Shown: positions 1 through 11,309 of the stretch, piece after piece
Numbering within the stretch: the first letter of the stretch is position 1
Layout of the letters: each line of letters starts with the position of its first letter
Origin: Cercospora beticola
Taxonomy: Eukaryota; Ascomycota; Dothideomycetes; Mycosphaerellales; Mycosphaerellaceae
Direction of reading: 5' to 3'
Assembly (NCBI RefSeq): GCF_033473495.1
Contig: NC_088939.1
Location: forward strand, 4,402,001 to 4,466,000
Length of the DNA: 64,000 nt
Made by a program: the position numbers and the translations under genes
Notes under the pieces: model-generated
What the model saw: only the letters and a program-made list of their open reading frames with translations
The model's database searches: none
What the model was told of the DNA's origin: nothing

Positions 1-915
1 AATGGCACTCTGCATGGGACCATGGGCACTCCAGATCCGCAACACGTTGCAACCTTTGGCATTTCCCTCGAGGAGGCTACCCCAACGCTGGATAAGCTGA
101 AGTCTGGCAAAGAAGTAGATGCGATTGCGTACATCGATGCCGTCGTCAGCACTATCCGCACTCAGAACATTGTTGCTCAGACCAGGGATGGTGATCCAGA
201 CAACTGTGTGATGCTTGGCGCTCACTCTGACTCTGTCCCTGAAGGACCCGGTATCAATGACGATGGAAGCGGGACAATTTCTCTGCTAGAAGTGGCCAGA
301 GAGTTGACAAATTACACTGTCAACAATTGCGTTCGCTTTGCCTGGTGGGCAGCAGAGGAGGAAGGACTGGTCGGCTCGAACTTTTATTCGTCCACCTTGC
401 CCGAGGAGGAGAACCTCAAAGTCCGCCTGTTCATGGACTATGACATGATGGGTAGCCCAAACTTCGCGTACCAGATCTACAACGCTACTAATGACGAGAG
501 TCCGGTCGGAAGTGAACAGCTCAGAGACCTCTATGTCGACTGGTACAAGAAGCATGGACTGAATTACACATTCATTCCATTCGACGGACGCTCGGACTAC
601 GATGGCTTTATCCGAGCAGGCATCCCAGCCGGAGGAATTGCAACTGGCGCTGAAGGTATCAAGACGAAAGAAGAGGCGAAGATCTTCGGCGGCAAAGCTG
701 GAGATTGGTATGATCCATGCTACCACCAGCTCTGTGACGATGTCGGTAACGTGAATGTGACTGCATGGGTTGTTAACACAAAGCTCATCGCGCACTCGGT
801 TGCTACATATGCTGTTAGCCTTGATGACTTTCCAAAGAGAACCGACGCTGAAGTCATGAAGGGCAGTGTGTATGTGCAGAACACTAAGTATCGTGGCAGC
901 AGGTTGTTCATCTGA
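1..915 (+). CDS. Secreted M28 family aminopeptidase (3' part, cut by window edge)
   Basis: A zinc exopeptidase that would release N-terminal amino acids from peptides outside the cell or in the vacuole. The frame is open from base 1, so the start, the signal peptide and most of the PA domain lie outside the window. The Met at base 22 is only internal. Counting from that Met, the M28 metal site is complete: His68 and Asp70 in GAHSDS, Asp80 in GINDDGSG, Glu112 and Glu113 in AAEEEG, Asp141 in DYDMMGSPN and His235 in CYHQLCDD, where two Cys flank the His as in fungal aminopeptidase Y-type enzymes. Several N-glycosylation sequons (NYT, NAT, NVT) fit a secreted protein. The stop is TGA at 913-915. 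The family assignment is firm; the exact subfamily and substrate are inferred. Confidence 0.9.
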   Translation, partial: NGTLHGTMGTPDPQHVATFGISLEEATPTLDKLKSGKEVDAIAYIDAVVSTIRTQNIVAQTRDGDPDNCVMLGAHSDSVPEGPGINDDGSGTISLLEVARELTNYTVNNCVRFAWWAAEEEGLVGSNFYSSTLPEEENLKVRLFMDYDMMGSPNFAYQIYNATNDESPVGSEQLRDLYVDWYKKHGLNYTFIPFDGRSDYDGFIRAGIPAGGIATGAEGIKTKEEAKIFGGKAGDWYDPCYHQLCDDVGNVNVTAWVVNTKLIAHSVATYAVSLDDFPKRTDAEVMKGSVYVQNTKYRGSRLFI

Positions 916-1316
916 TCTTGAGGCTTGCCGGGTCATTAGATAGTATGTGTATCATTAGTGCCAACCCATGGCAATTATTGAATATGCTCAAGTACCTATA
1001 ACACATAGTATACGCTTTGCGAGGGAATAAAATGAGCACCTTGCCCTGACTTCGTGTAATCTCACTCATGTTTATGCCAGCCCGACTGCCAAGCTTTCCG
1101 AGCGCAGTTGGCAGGGGTCTGTTCAGATAGAGTTACATGATGGATGCTGCACATGCACGTCAGTTGTGTAGACCTGGACTTGACCGAGCTATCAGAGCTA
1201 ACGCCGGTCACACGCACCTCGCAAGTACATCAGAAGCGTACTCTGCCCACTCCGTCATTCGTTTTACCCAACATCACGACAATGATCTGCGAGCGACCAC
1301 GATAGTATCCGCTACC

Positions 1317-4300
1317 ATGCCATCCACCTCTCCTGGCACCGCGCCTACTGCTTTCGCGGAGATTCTGCCCGGCACGCCCACAGAATCGCTGCAGGCCACG
1401 ACGATATTTGTGTATCGCTTCAAGCGCTACATTGCTTATATCTCCGGCCAGCAACTCAACATCTTGTCCGGACCCAGCACGCTCGTTCAGGCACTCACAT
1501 TCCCTCATGAGCTAGTTGCAGTCGCAGCAGACGCGAAATCTGGCAAGCTGCTCGTGGCTGGAAAGAAGCAGGCATGGATACTGGAGCCCGTGGCTGAGGG
1601 CTGGACAAGGCTATGGTGGGAAAAGGCATTGCTGCTGCGCCATAAGAGTGGAGAGGAGGAAACATGGTCGATATGCTGGAGCAATGAGGGCGAAGCGTTG
1701 CTTGCGGGGAACACGTCTATCACTCTGTTCTCCACCTTGCCTACGTCGCGAACCAGCTCGCCAAGGACTTCCGCAGTAGACGACGTAACAGTGGAAGAGC
1801 GTAGACCATTGTGGTCGAAGCCTGTTGCGAGGCCTGTGCAGCAGGCAGCGTGCAGCCCGAGCTCCACTTTGATTGCAACTCGAGCCCGTTATGATCGCCT
1901 TGTCAAAATATGGAGACGTCTGTCGTTCGAGGAAGGCTTGTTCGACCACACCTACCTGCCACATCCCGCTGTGGTGACCCATTTGGAGTGGCGCCCACTT
2001 GACGAGCACTCTGACATTCGGAGAGGCAGTGCAATCAGTAGGCGGCACGATGAGGAGCACGAAGTCCTGTTCACTGTAGCCGCTGATGGCGTGCTACGGA
2101 TATGGCGCACCGGTGGTACACATGAACTGGATGTGCTAGTCCTGCATACGTCTATCGACTTGGTGGCAGCCATACCGGACTCGCCAAGTATCAGCGCTAG
2201 CGGCAAGCAATTCGTCACCAAACCTCCACGATGTGTTGTGATTTTGCCTTCAGATCAGTTCTCGGCTGCCCTCAATGCCGCCATTGGTCTGTCGCTGGAT
2301 AACAAGATCAGCCATGCCAAAGAGCTTATGAAAGAGCTTGTTTCGAAAGAACTAGATGTGATCATTGTTCTCGATGGTCAAGGACGAATGTCCGCCTGGG
2401 GCCTTCACAGCGTTGGACACAAACGACGACCGGGAACTCCCACTGCTGTACAGCCATTCCACATTGCTCACACCGAGGGCTTACCTCTGAGGCTACCACC
2501 GGATACTCCTGCTTTGCCGTTCGCATGGTTTCAAGATGACAACATACACATGCTCATGCAGAGCATCGGTGGTGCTGGTCAGATCTCGTGGTGGCAAGGC
2601 CTGGTCGAGAGCTTCTTCTCAACCTCGGCGTCAGGTGCTGAACGATTGGAGTTAGCAAGTACTTGGCGTGGCACCGACATCGCCGACTGGAAAGGTGTTG
2701 ATGTAAATGGAGAGAACGCAGGGTCACAGAAGGGCAATGAAGGGGCGACCGAGCAACACTCAATCAAACTGTCTGAAGACGGCAGGGTCACCATCCTTGG
2801 GCAGCAGGATGCTGATGCGGAACGTGTTGTTGAAACAAGTATCACAAATGGCGTTTTGCTGGCGGCCAACACCGAAGTTGCAGTACTTCTCGGCTCTAAT
2901 GACAACAAGCTTCTGCTCGTAGACATTCTCGACGGGTATGTTGAGCATTGCCAGGTCCTCGATCTGCCCGCGCGTAGCGCCCAATGCGTCGTACTGGGGC
3001 CAAGACAGAGCATGGTAGCGATTGCATATGATAACAGCGTCGATGTCTTCGCCCAAGGAAAATACAGAGAAGGAGACGATACCAAGCAGTCATGGCACCA
3101 CATTCGACGCATGTCAGTGGCTCATACTGGTCTTGATATCACTGGACTGGCATGGCGGTCAGACGGTACTCTGGCTGTCACAGCAGGCACTGCCTTGTTC
3201 GCAGCTGATGTCAATACTCCTCTCAATGAGCTGCAGGAAGAGACGCGTCAGCTGCTAGACGCCAACGAAGAGGACAAAACAATGCAACTGCCGTCCTTGG
3301 CGTCGCAGCTGAGCAGGCCTCTTCCTGTCTGGCATCCGACCACCATCGAACGGCTTGTATTACACGGCCATGCTCGATCGGCGGTATCATTGGTCAAGAG
3401 ACTGGCTTCCAAACTGAAGTTCTGGGGACCAGGAGACGACTTGGATTTGGTGCTTGAAGAAGATATCGACACGCTCCTCACGCAAGATGACACGCACAAA
3501 AGCTGGATTGATAATGAAGTCGCAGATGATCTTAAGGAACAGCTCGAGGAAAAGCACTTACCAGCAATCACGCGAAGCGACCAGAGACGTCTCGAACATG
3601 TTATTCATACTCTACTCTACCTGCGCGATCACGTCAAAGGACTGGACCAAAACGCTTTGTGGTACCTCTTCTCATGGAAATTGCAACTCCTGCTTCACGA
3701 AGACAGCTTCGGTCAAGCCAATGGCATTGTGAAGGAAAATCCAGGCTCTGACAACAGTGATGCATTTGTGCCTGAGATGTCCTGGCGCGAGATCACCTTT
3801 GCATACCACAGCACTTCGCAGCAGCCTCTGCTTGACATTCTGATCTTGCACCACGACAACAAAATTACATGGGATATCGCTCGCCGTCTAGGTATCATGT
3901 CGTGGTTGACCGACCGCGAAGCATTGCTCCAAGTCTTCGAACAGATGGCTCAGACAGCATACCGTTCATCATCACCTCCAGACCCTGTCAATGCAGCAGT
4001 GTACTACCTAGCTTTGCACAAGAAGCAGACACTTTTGGCTCTGTGGAGGATAGCGACATGGCATCGTGAGCAAAGATCGACAACGAACTTCCTCAAAAAG
4101 GACTTCACTCAGCCTGATGCTAGAACTGCCGCGAAGAAGAATGCGTATGCGTTGATGGGCAAGAGACGCTTTCACTATGCCGCAGCCTTCTTCCTGCTTG
4201 CAGATGATGCCGCTGATGCTTGCAATGTTCTGGCAGGTCAATGTGACGATGTACAGTTTGCAGTCTCGGTTGCAAGGCTATACAGCGGTGACGGCTCTGA

Positions 4301-4961
4301 TGTACTCCACAAGCTGCTAGTGGATCGCGTCATTCCAGATGCGAAACAAGCTGGCAATCGCTGGCTGGTCAGTTGGTGCCATAGTGTACTTCTTGAGAAG
4401 AGAAGAGCTGCCGAGAGCCTTGTTGAGCCTTTGGACGGCATGGTGAAGACTTGGGAGCAAGACGACCCAGCATTGATCTTGCTATACAAACAGCTTCGCA
4501 AAACGCCCAGTGAGCATGAGCCTAGTGCTGTTGCGCGATCTGCGAGGATTCTAGGACGCATGGGTCTGTCACTTCTCGGAATAGATCTCACCAAGAATTG
4601 GATATTCGCACAGCCTGATCCAATCTCAAGTGGCGAGACGAATGGTATCACAAATGGCTTCCACGCATCACTGCCCGATCGCACCATTCCAGAACCCGAG
4701 TCTCCCCGCGCCGAACTCATCGAGCCGCCTTCGCTGCTCGACAGCTTCACCAGACCAGAGCCGACAAGATCTACATCAAAGGACGATCAAGCTGCACGAG
4801 AAGCCAAAGCTGCCGAGTTATTGGCGAAGCTCAAGGCGCGGAAGAATGCGTCCGCGCCGGAGCCCGAACAGAAGGCAGACGAGGAGAAGACGAAGAAGAG
4901 AGAACCTACGCAGTTCAAAGAACCTGATGCTAACAGTCTGTTGGATTCGTTCGGGTTTTGA
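1317..4961 (+). CDS. RAV1: RAVE complex subunit Rav1 (V-ATPase assembly)
   Basis: Rav1 is the large subunit of the RAVE complex, which promotes reassembly of the V1 and V0 sectors of the vacuolar/endosomal H+-ATPase. The protein is a single exon of 1214 aa if read from ATG 1317 (context CTACCATGC). An in-frame ATG exists at 1137, but its extra 60 residues look like translated leader, so I prefer 1317. The N-terminal half reads as WD40 blades (for example HLEWRPLDE, GLAWRSDGT). From about residue 590 to 1090 the sequence matches the Rav1 C-terminal domain, with WHPTTIERLVLHGHARSA, ARRLGIMSWLTDREALL and KNAYALMGKRRFHYAAAFFL as recognisable stretches shared with rabconnectin-3. The tail is Lys/Glu-rich. 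Length is close to that of yeast Rav1. It converges on the DUF3405 gene downstream. Confidence 0.9.
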   Translation: MPSTSPGTAPTAFAEILPGTPTESLQATTIFVYRFKRYIAYISGQQLNILSGPSTLVQALTFPHELVAVAADAKSGKLLVAGKKQAWILEPVAEGWTRLWWEKALLLRHKSGEEETWSICWSNEGEALLAGNTSITLFSTLPTSRTSSPRTSAVDDVTVEERRPLWSKPVARPVQQAACSPSSTLIATRARYDRLVKIWRRLSFEEGLFDHTYLPHPAVVTHLEWRPLDEHSDIRRGSAISRRHDEEHEVLFTVAADGVLRIWRTGGTHELDVLVLHTSIDLVAAIPDSPSISASGKQFVTKPPRCVVILPSDQFSAALNAAIGLSLDNKISHAKELMKELVSKELDVIIVLDGQGRMSAWGLHSVGHKRRPGTPTAVQPFHIAHTEGLPLRLPPDTPALPFAWFQDDNIHMLMQSIGGAGQISWWQGLVESFFSTSASGAERLELASTWRGTDIADWKGVDVNGENAGSQKGNEGATEQHSIKLSEDGRVTILGQQDADAERVVETSITNGVLLAANTEVAVLLGSNDNKLLLVDILDGYVEHCQVLDLPARSAQCVVLGPRQSMVAIAYDNSVDVFAQGKYREGDDTKQSWHHIRRMSVAHTGLDITGLAWRSDGTLAVTAGTALFAADVNTPLNELQEETRQLLDANEEDKTMQLPSLASQLSRPLPVWHPTTIERLVLHGHARSAVSLVKRLASKLKFWGPGDDLDLVLEEDIDTLLTQDDTHKSWIDNEVADDLKEQLEEKHLPAITRSDQRRLEHVIHTLLYLRDHVKGLDQNALWYLFSWKLQLLLHEDSFGQANGIVKENPGSDNSDAFVPEMSWREITFAYHSTSQQPLLDILILHHDNKITWDIARRLGIMSWLTDREALLQVFEQMAQTAYRSSSPPDPVNAAVYYLALHKKQTLLALWRIATWHREQRSTTNFLKKDFTQPDARTAAKKNAYALMGKRRFHYAAAFFLLADDAADACNVLAGQCDDVQFAVSVARLYSGDGSDVLHKLLVDRVIPDAKQAGNRWLVSWCHSVLLEKRRAAESLVEPLDGMVKTWEQDDPALILLYKQLRKTPSEHEPSAVARSARILGRMGLSLLGIDLTKNWIFAQPDPISSGETNGITNGFHASLPDRTIPEPESPRAELIEPPSLLDSFTRPEPTRSTSKDDQAAREAKAAELLAKLKARKNASAPEPEQKADEEKTKKREPTQFKEPDANSLLDSFGF

Positions 4962-5731
4962 TGTTTTGATAGTGAGTGTAAATATGATGGGAGGGTATGT
5001 GGTTGATGGGTCGTAGCGCGGCGTTCTGGGAGACCTGTTTCGAGTAATATACGGTGTCTGCAATGAATTATTTCTTTGACTTCTCGCCCTGACTCTTTTC
5101 TCAGTCCATCCTCACCTGGTGCCGATGGGTGTGGGATGCGAAGTTGGTCGAACATGAAGTGAGCGAACAGCAGCTCGACCAGAGACAGTCACATCTGAGA
5201 CACTGGCAGCAGAAAAGACAATTTTTGAGAACCATTGTTGGCATTAATGTCTTTAAGCTGTAAATTCCATAATCGACGATTCTTCATCTTCGTCGGCCGG
5301 ATCAGCGCCAGAGTTTTGTTCCCACTACCCAACAACGACAACAACAGAGTAGAGCTGACCAAAAGCCCAGCCACGCACACGCGCGTGATCATCCACATCA
5401 TGTGCAAGCAAAAAAAGTTTCGGACGTGATGATCATCCGAAAGGCCTGCCTCCGAAATGCTTCTCGCTCCATCTCTTTCTCCTTCTCTCAATCTCTCTAT
5501 TCGCAACGCCTGCGAGGATACGTACATGGGAGAACACACATACACAAAGGATGCCAGTAAGACCCAAAAGTTCGAAGTTGCTGTGCGCCGGTCGCGATGC
5601 TGTACAGAAACAGAAACGCCGCAGGATGTTGGACGGAGGACTTGTAGGTCGCTCCATATGCAGTCGGTACAAAGAATATGCACACTAAAAAGGGACTTCG
5701 CAACGCAAATGTAACACTTTCATCAGTGTCG

Positions 5732-8029
5732 TCATGATCCAGGCGGAGAGTTCTCGTGCTTGATCGGGTGATGTAGTACACCTCGCAAACACATTCTCCC
5801 CGTACCTTCCTCTTCTTGTCGTTTCCCGCCTTCTCCGTTTTCGTACTGCCCTAGCCATCTTCGCCAGAGAGCACCGGAGAAACCCGAGTTGTAGTAGAAA
5901 CTGCTTCCGAGCATGTTGTGCTCACCCCAGCCGAAGGGCGAGTCCCAGAGATTCTTGGGGTAGTTGAATACTTGGTTCATGTACTCCAAATCCCAATCTC
6001 GGTCGAAATATACGGGATGCGGGGCGTAGACTGCTTTCAATCCGTGATGTAACGCCACAGATGGCGGCCACATTTCTGGGAACATTGTGTGTCGGAATCT
6101 CCATGTTTCGTGGTGAGCAATATCCAGCAATCGTTTCGATAGTCGTGCTACTGTCACAATGGCGCATCTTCGTGGTGGAGGTGGCAGGTCTCGTCGGTAG
6201 CCGGTAATATCCCAACTGAACACCCAATTCGTCTGGCTCGGATCGAAGATTGGGTTAAATGTAATGATGTCGGCCTCCTCGTCAGTTCCCCAATCGTAGT
6301 TGTCCATCTCATAACTTATCAGAGGTGTCACGCCCTCAGGTGGATCCAGCATGCCGCCATTCGGAAAATCGCGTACGGGGCCCCAGACTGGGATGGGACC
6401 ACTGTCAGTCGGGTTGTTCTTCGGCTTGTCAACGTACTCGACCTCATTTTCCACAAATTTCGTGAAATTGTCCCAAGTTCCATGGTACTTCGGGATGTAG
6501 AAACGTGAGCTTCGCTCCCACATTCCCTTGCGAGGCTGCTTCCGTGCCCATTCGGTGATCTTCTCATTGAATTGATAGTAGTGGCCGGTATATCGAATAT
6601 CCATCTCCCAGTTCCAGAAGAAGTCGTATTCGGGGTGTTGCTGGCTGAACCATTGCAGCGCGAAATGGGCACTTCTGTACACGCCGTGAATGCTGCTCCC
6701 GGCCATGTTCGCGAAGTTGTCCGGGAAGGGCTCAGGGTAGTACATCTCCATCTGCTTCTCCGACCACAGAGTTGCAATGCCCCAAAATTCTTGCGGCACG
6801 TTTTGTTCCACGATTTGCTGATAGACCCGCTCGTCCGCCCAAATTGGAATGCTGTCATCCTTGACATGCACCAGCAAATGTACGTCGTACTCTCCACCTG
6901 ATTTCAAGTTCAGTTCAGAGATCATTGCTCGCATAGCGATAATTTGATGAGGTTGGTACTCGTATCCAGTCCATGTGCGTAGAACATACGCTTGCCGACT
7001 CTTCTTCTTTCGTCCGCTGATCGGGTCGTCCTTGAAGCGGGCCTTGTTCTTCTCGTAGCAACGCTCTTGTGCACTCCCCCAGTCCACGTTGTCATAGTTC
7101 ACGTAGCCCATCTGCTCGAAGACCTTCTCACTTCCAGCACTTTCTGCACTGGCACCGGGGCCCATGCCGCCCATGGTTTCATTGTACCCGTACCCGTAAG
7201 GGCCGTATCTTCCAAATCGCTCGAAACACACTCCATCGTTGAGACCGAGGGTATCGTAGTCGCCGTAGAATGGCTCGGCCATGTGCTGTGGAACTCCTGG
7301 GTACGCGTACACATCGGGAACCTCGATTGTCTCCTCCTCGTCAACATAGCAGGTCTGGATACCTTGGATATTTTTGTAGGGGTCGAACTTGACGGGGTCG
7401 ATGGGCGGTTCGGGTGATAGTCGCTGGCGGCCCAGTTCTTCTGGACTGACGTAGGTATTGGGCGCACTTTTGTTGTAGGCGTTCTCGGGTTGCCATTGAG
7501 AATAGGGCACCAGCGTTCGTATCCCGTTGTAGAAGCCATTGAGGCGCGCGTAGTGCATCCACTCAAATGGCACATCGTTGTTCTCGTTTTTCAGTGACCA
7601 TTTCCTATGTTGGTGGTAGCCCCCGCCTCCCAGCAGCGCGAGCATGAACAGCGCTGCTAAAGCAAGGTACACGGATCTCGTAAGCGATATCCGCCCAATG
7701 CCCCATCTTCTTCGTGCTCCATCTCGCCACGGAATCCCGCCTTGTGGCCAGTCGAGTGCGGCAATATTGATGCTGTCGGCAGAAAGTGAGGGTATTTGTT
7801 GGTATGCAAAGCTGTGCTTGGAGAAGATTCGCAAAGGATTCCACGTTGTTAACCGCGGGACGGATCGCATAGTTTTGGGAAGCAAATACGAGTGTCCGTC
7901 AAACTCTCCGGCATCAGAAGAGCGGCTGCTCTCTGAATGCCACTCCTTCGGCTCCTCCAGCGTGGCCGGCGGTACAGTAGACTCTTGTTGCAGAGTGTTA
8001 CTGCGCTGGCGAAGGTTCGACGACGCCAC
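5732..8029 (-). CDS. DUF3405 type II membrane protein (glycosyltransferase-like)
   Basis: A fungal DUF3405 protein of up to 765 aa. Members are thought to be Golgi/ER membrane proteins with a glycosyltransferase-like lumenal domain, but no reaction is established. A Ser-rich cytoplasmic tail is followed by one hydrophobic segment near residues 117-137 (YLALAALFMLALL) and then a large lumenal domain. The domain begins around RTWTGYEYQPHQIIAMR and contains YDFFWNWEMDIRYTGHYY, a DxD-like stretch typical of the family. The open frame begins with GTG at 8029 in a near-ideal start context (CACCGTGGCG). There is an in-frame stop at 8054-8056 and no upstream ATG. The first in-frame ATG is codon 54 (near 7870). 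So the true start is either GTG, codon 54, or an unseen upstream exon. The catalytic domain is intact in all cases. Confidence 0.85.
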   Translation of the reverse strand: MASSNLRQRSNTLQQESTVPPATLEEPKEWHSESSRSSDAGEFDGHSYLLPKTMRSVPRLTTWNPLRIFSKHSFAYQQIPSLSADSINIAALDWPQGGIPWRDGARRRWGIGRISLTRSVYLALAALFMLALLGGGGYHQHRKWSLKNENNDVPFEWMHYARLNGFYNGIRTLVPYSQWQPENAYNKSAPNTYVSPEELGRQRLSPEPPIDPVKFDPYKNIQGIQTCYVDEEETIEVPDVYAYPGVPQHMAEPFYGDYDTLGLNDGVCFERFGRYGPYGYGYNETMGGMGPGASAESAGSEKVFEQMGYVNYDNVDWGSAQERCYEKNKARFKDDPISGRKKKSRQAYVLRTWTGYEYQPHQIIAMRAMISELNLKSGGEYDVHLLVHVKDDSIPIWADERVYQQIVEQNVPQEFWGIATLWSEKQMEMYYPEPFPDNFANMAGSSIHGVYRSAHFALQWFSQQHPEYDFFWNWEMDIRYTGHYYQFNEKITEWARKQPRKGMWERSSRFYIPKYHGTWDNFTKFVENEVEYVDKPKNNPTDSGPIPVWGPVRDFPNGGMLDPPEGVTPLISYEMDNYDWGTDEEADIITFNPIFDPSQTNWVFSWDITGYRRDLPPPPRRCAIVTVARLSKRLLDIAHHETWRFRHTMFPEMWPPSVALHHGLKAVYAPHPVYFDRDWDLEYMNQVFNYPKNLWDSPFGWGEHNMLGSSFYYNSGFSGALWRRWLGQYENGEGGKRQEEEGTGRMCLRGVLHHPIKHENSPPGS

Positions 8030-11000
8030 GGTGACGGAGGCGAGGAGGTCGTATTATACACTGCGGGGCTCGCCTGTTGCAGAAGGAAGAAGGAATGCCG
8101 GGAGCAAGAAACTGGCGGTTGCAATGTCGTGAGAAGGAGAAAAGTCGTGGCCGTCGGGCGAGCCCTGTCTCGATGGCGGTTGTGATGGGGGCCGAGTGGG
8201 TAGGGTAGGGTCTAGTGGTAGCCACACTGCCGCCGCTGCTTGCGCACTTCTGGTGATAGCCGGCGCGGGTGAATGCTACAGCTGCGGAGGATGCCCCGTC
8301 GTTACACAGGCAGTGCGTTCGCGAGCTGCAGGCGGCACAGGAGCGGAGGTCGGCGCGCGGAGGAGGGGTGGTGGTGACGACGACGACAAGACGGACGAGG
8401 GAGAACAGAACAGGACAGAACAGAACGGACGAGGGTAGTGCCCAGGAAAGAGGGAGACAGCAAGACCAGACAAGACCAGACAAGACGACGGCGGCGATTG
8501 ATTGCATCTGACACAAGGACCCCCCATCGCCCACGCCTAACTAACCTACACTCGCCCCCTTCTGCACCTCCTCACCACTCTCCTGCTGCCGCGCACGAAT
8601 CTCTCACACGCGCAACGACGCAGCAGCAGGCCCAGCGCTGTCCGCAAACCGCTCGCTGGTCGGGCCAACTCCACCAGAATGAAACCTTGTCCATTCGAAA
8701 CATCTTGCATCCAGCCGACCACGCGCCTTGGGATCCGCTGCGGCTGCCGCTACTGCACCGACCCGGAAGCCAGTTGGCGATGCGAGAGAGTGCGTGCTCG
8801 CGGTGCGTCTGCAGCACAGCAGCAGCAGCCGATCGCCATCTTGCCAAAGCGACATGCCTGCAGCATATCCTGTCTGGCCGTGCCATTACGCGCGTCGCGA
8901 ATGCAGCTACACTACTGTACACCACCAACCCCCATCGTAGCAGTACACCATCTCGACATACCATAGCATGCTGCACAGACGACTCCCGAACCGTTGCGCA
9001 GCCGATTTTCGAGAAGCAATCCTTCGCCGCTTCTCAACCATTTTCCCGAGTGGTCGAACGCCTGCACGCTCTCATGCGCCCATGGGCGGCCCGCCTATCT
9101 TTAATTCCTTTCCGCACTATGATTCGCTCTGCCGCCGACCAAGCAATGCATGCATCCCCGTCTCGCCCCCCCCCACTCCTCACGCCCTCCTCCCAGTCGT
9201 CTTGACATCATGCTAATTTGGCGACACCAGCACGTCAAATCAGATGCAAAATCGCTGGGGCAAGCAAGTGACGATAACAGCCTCCCATTGTTTTACCCAG
9301 AGAACTGCCCTCACATCGCAAACACTTCGGGAGCGCCAGGGCGTGAAACGGGTGTTTGAGCTAAGGCGGAAAAACCGTTGCGCATCATCGTTGGACGATT
9401 ACCGTTGCCCTTTGTTGAGGAACGGCTCTTTTGCAGCATAAAGCATCCATCTAATTCAGGAGACGGGTCTCGCCCGAGACTGCATAACGCATTTCATCAC
9501 TATCTTAAGAGTGCAGACGCAATCGATGCTGCACGTGGCCTGCTACATGCATCGGACTATCGAATCTGCAAAATGCCTGGCAGGTTGCGTTCTTGGTCTG
9601 CATGATGAAATGCTTGTTTCCAGCTCGATCGAGCTCGAGTGCCGTTGGAGCTGGCGAGCTGTGCTCCTTGATGACTGAGTCGTGATGCTTGCTCACATTC
9701 GTTGCGCCATCGAACATATTTGTCTGTCACCCTGCTCATCTTTTCTACGGAGCATCAAATCACAGCTCGTTATCCGTGATTACAGGTCGGGCCTATGTCC
9801 GGGCTTGGCAGGCTGTCAGAACGCGCGTCAACATTTGCGCAAAGCACCAGTCTCACCAAAGCACTGTCCAAGTGCATCGACTGTTGTGCGCTTGTGCAGA
9901 TCCCGTAGCACTCCGATATAACACCCGTGCTCTCAATGCGGACTTTATGGTGATGGGAAATCTTACTGCTGTCGACGTTTGCGCGTCCCAGTGATGGTGT
10001 AACATCAGCTCACCAACGAGATGCTTCAGGTTGATAGAGGGACCTGGTCTCTTGGGCGAATACGACACGCATTCCTTTGTCCAGGTGCATTAGTTGCAAC
10101 AACCGATCCCATCACTAAATTATCAGTCGACACTGTTGATCATTGGAGTGAAAGCGGGGACAACACGCGTATGTTGGGAGTAGGTTCAACCTGGACAGTG
10201 AGCATGATAATACAGCATGTTCCAGATCGATCTTGGCTGCAGCCCTCACAGAGCCTGGTGGGCCGAAATATAGTGGCATATCCTACTGTAAGCGTTCATA
10301 CTCACTGCTGTAGGTTCGTTGACAGCACGAGAATCGCTATTACCACACGAAGCCTTCCAGACAGAAACGAGCCTCGCAGCTTTGCTCTATAGCGTGCTTT
10401 CTAGCATAGCATATGCCCCGGTTCCGAGGCCAGACACGGAGGGATGGAGCTCGAGTGATGGGCTTACAGACCTTTCGTTGGTGTCGAGGCCACGCGCTTT
10501 GAGACAAGGACTTGCAGCTGGCCTTGAACCTGCGACTGGCACATGCGGCATTCGCTCTGCTTTTTGTGCTTTGACCGAGACTGGGAGGTAGACTCGCGTC
10601 GCCACTGGCCTGATCGAATGGCATTGAGGGGGATTTCGAAACCAAGGCCCGACAGCTTCACACAGCATCAGACTGCCAGCTGTGTATTGACCATCTCATA
10701 GGGTGTCGCGCATCCTCGGTCTGCGCTGCTGCGGATATGCTGTAGCCTGCTGCGTGCTGCGACTAGCCCATGGAGGGTGCCGACACTTGCTCGTCCTCCG
10801 AGGCTGACGAGCTCTTGCTCTCGCTGTGCAGGCGATGTGATCGAATTGGTAATTTGTGCAGACAGACAGCACAATATGCTGGTTCAACGGCAAGTTGGCC
10901 AGTCCAGCGCAGTCGACGCCAGTCCAGGTAGGCCTACCACAGATGGGAAGTCGGCGTAGCAGGAAGAGAGAGCATGGCTGGAAGCGGAGAGAGCTGACTT

Positions 11001-11309
11001 GGTGACTTTCGCGGAGATTTCGTGAAAGCTTGGCGCTCGCGCTCCACGACCCGCACCTCGGCAGGTCGTCGTCAAGAGCAACCCAAGTGCCGGGGACATA
11101 TTCAGGGAGCAAGACCGCATCCCACTCTTGCCCACCCCTCCAGGCGGTCTCAGAAACGGCCGGCAGGATCGCGAGACTGTTGCATGCGGATGCGTGGTTG
11201 CGTGGCCGGCGGCGTGTTTGGGAGCGATTCATGACAGCAGCAGCATAAACACACGCGAACAACACCTCCCAATGTAACCACAACACACGACAGTCGGTAT
11301 TGTGCAGCC
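8030..11309. other. Long intergenic region without a convincing gene
   Basis: About 3.3 kb between the start of the DUF3405 gene and the start of the coiled-coil gene, so it is a divergent intergenic region and should hold both promoters. Pyrimidine-rich tracts (read on the minus strand) and short repeats lie at 8.40-8.49 kb. I checked the longer open frames here. They have no ATG at their start, are Arg/Ser/Pro/His-rich and show no family pattern. No tRNA A/B-box pair was recognised. A spliced non-coding RNA or a small gene cannot be excluded. Confidence 0.6.
8402..8486. repeat. Short purine-rich tandem repeats
   Basis: AACAGAACAGGACAGAACAG-type units lie around 8402-8428, and a 10-mer, CAAGACCAGA, is repeated twice plus a partial third copy at 8461-8486. 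Read on the minus strand these are CT-rich tracts upstream of the DUF3405 gene, a common trait of fungal promoters and 5' leaders. Confidence 0.7.

Noticed and set aside
1137..1316. N-terminal extension of Rav1 from the ATG at 1137
   Set aside because: The 60 extra residues have no conserved pattern, and the ATG at 1317 has the better context and begins the recognisable sequence.
8438..9205. 255-codon open frame, plus strand
   Set aside because: It begins with GTG, not ATG, is Arg/Ser/His/Pro-rich, overlaps several equally long frames and shows no domain pattern. It is likely untranslated DNA upstream of the DUF3405 gene.
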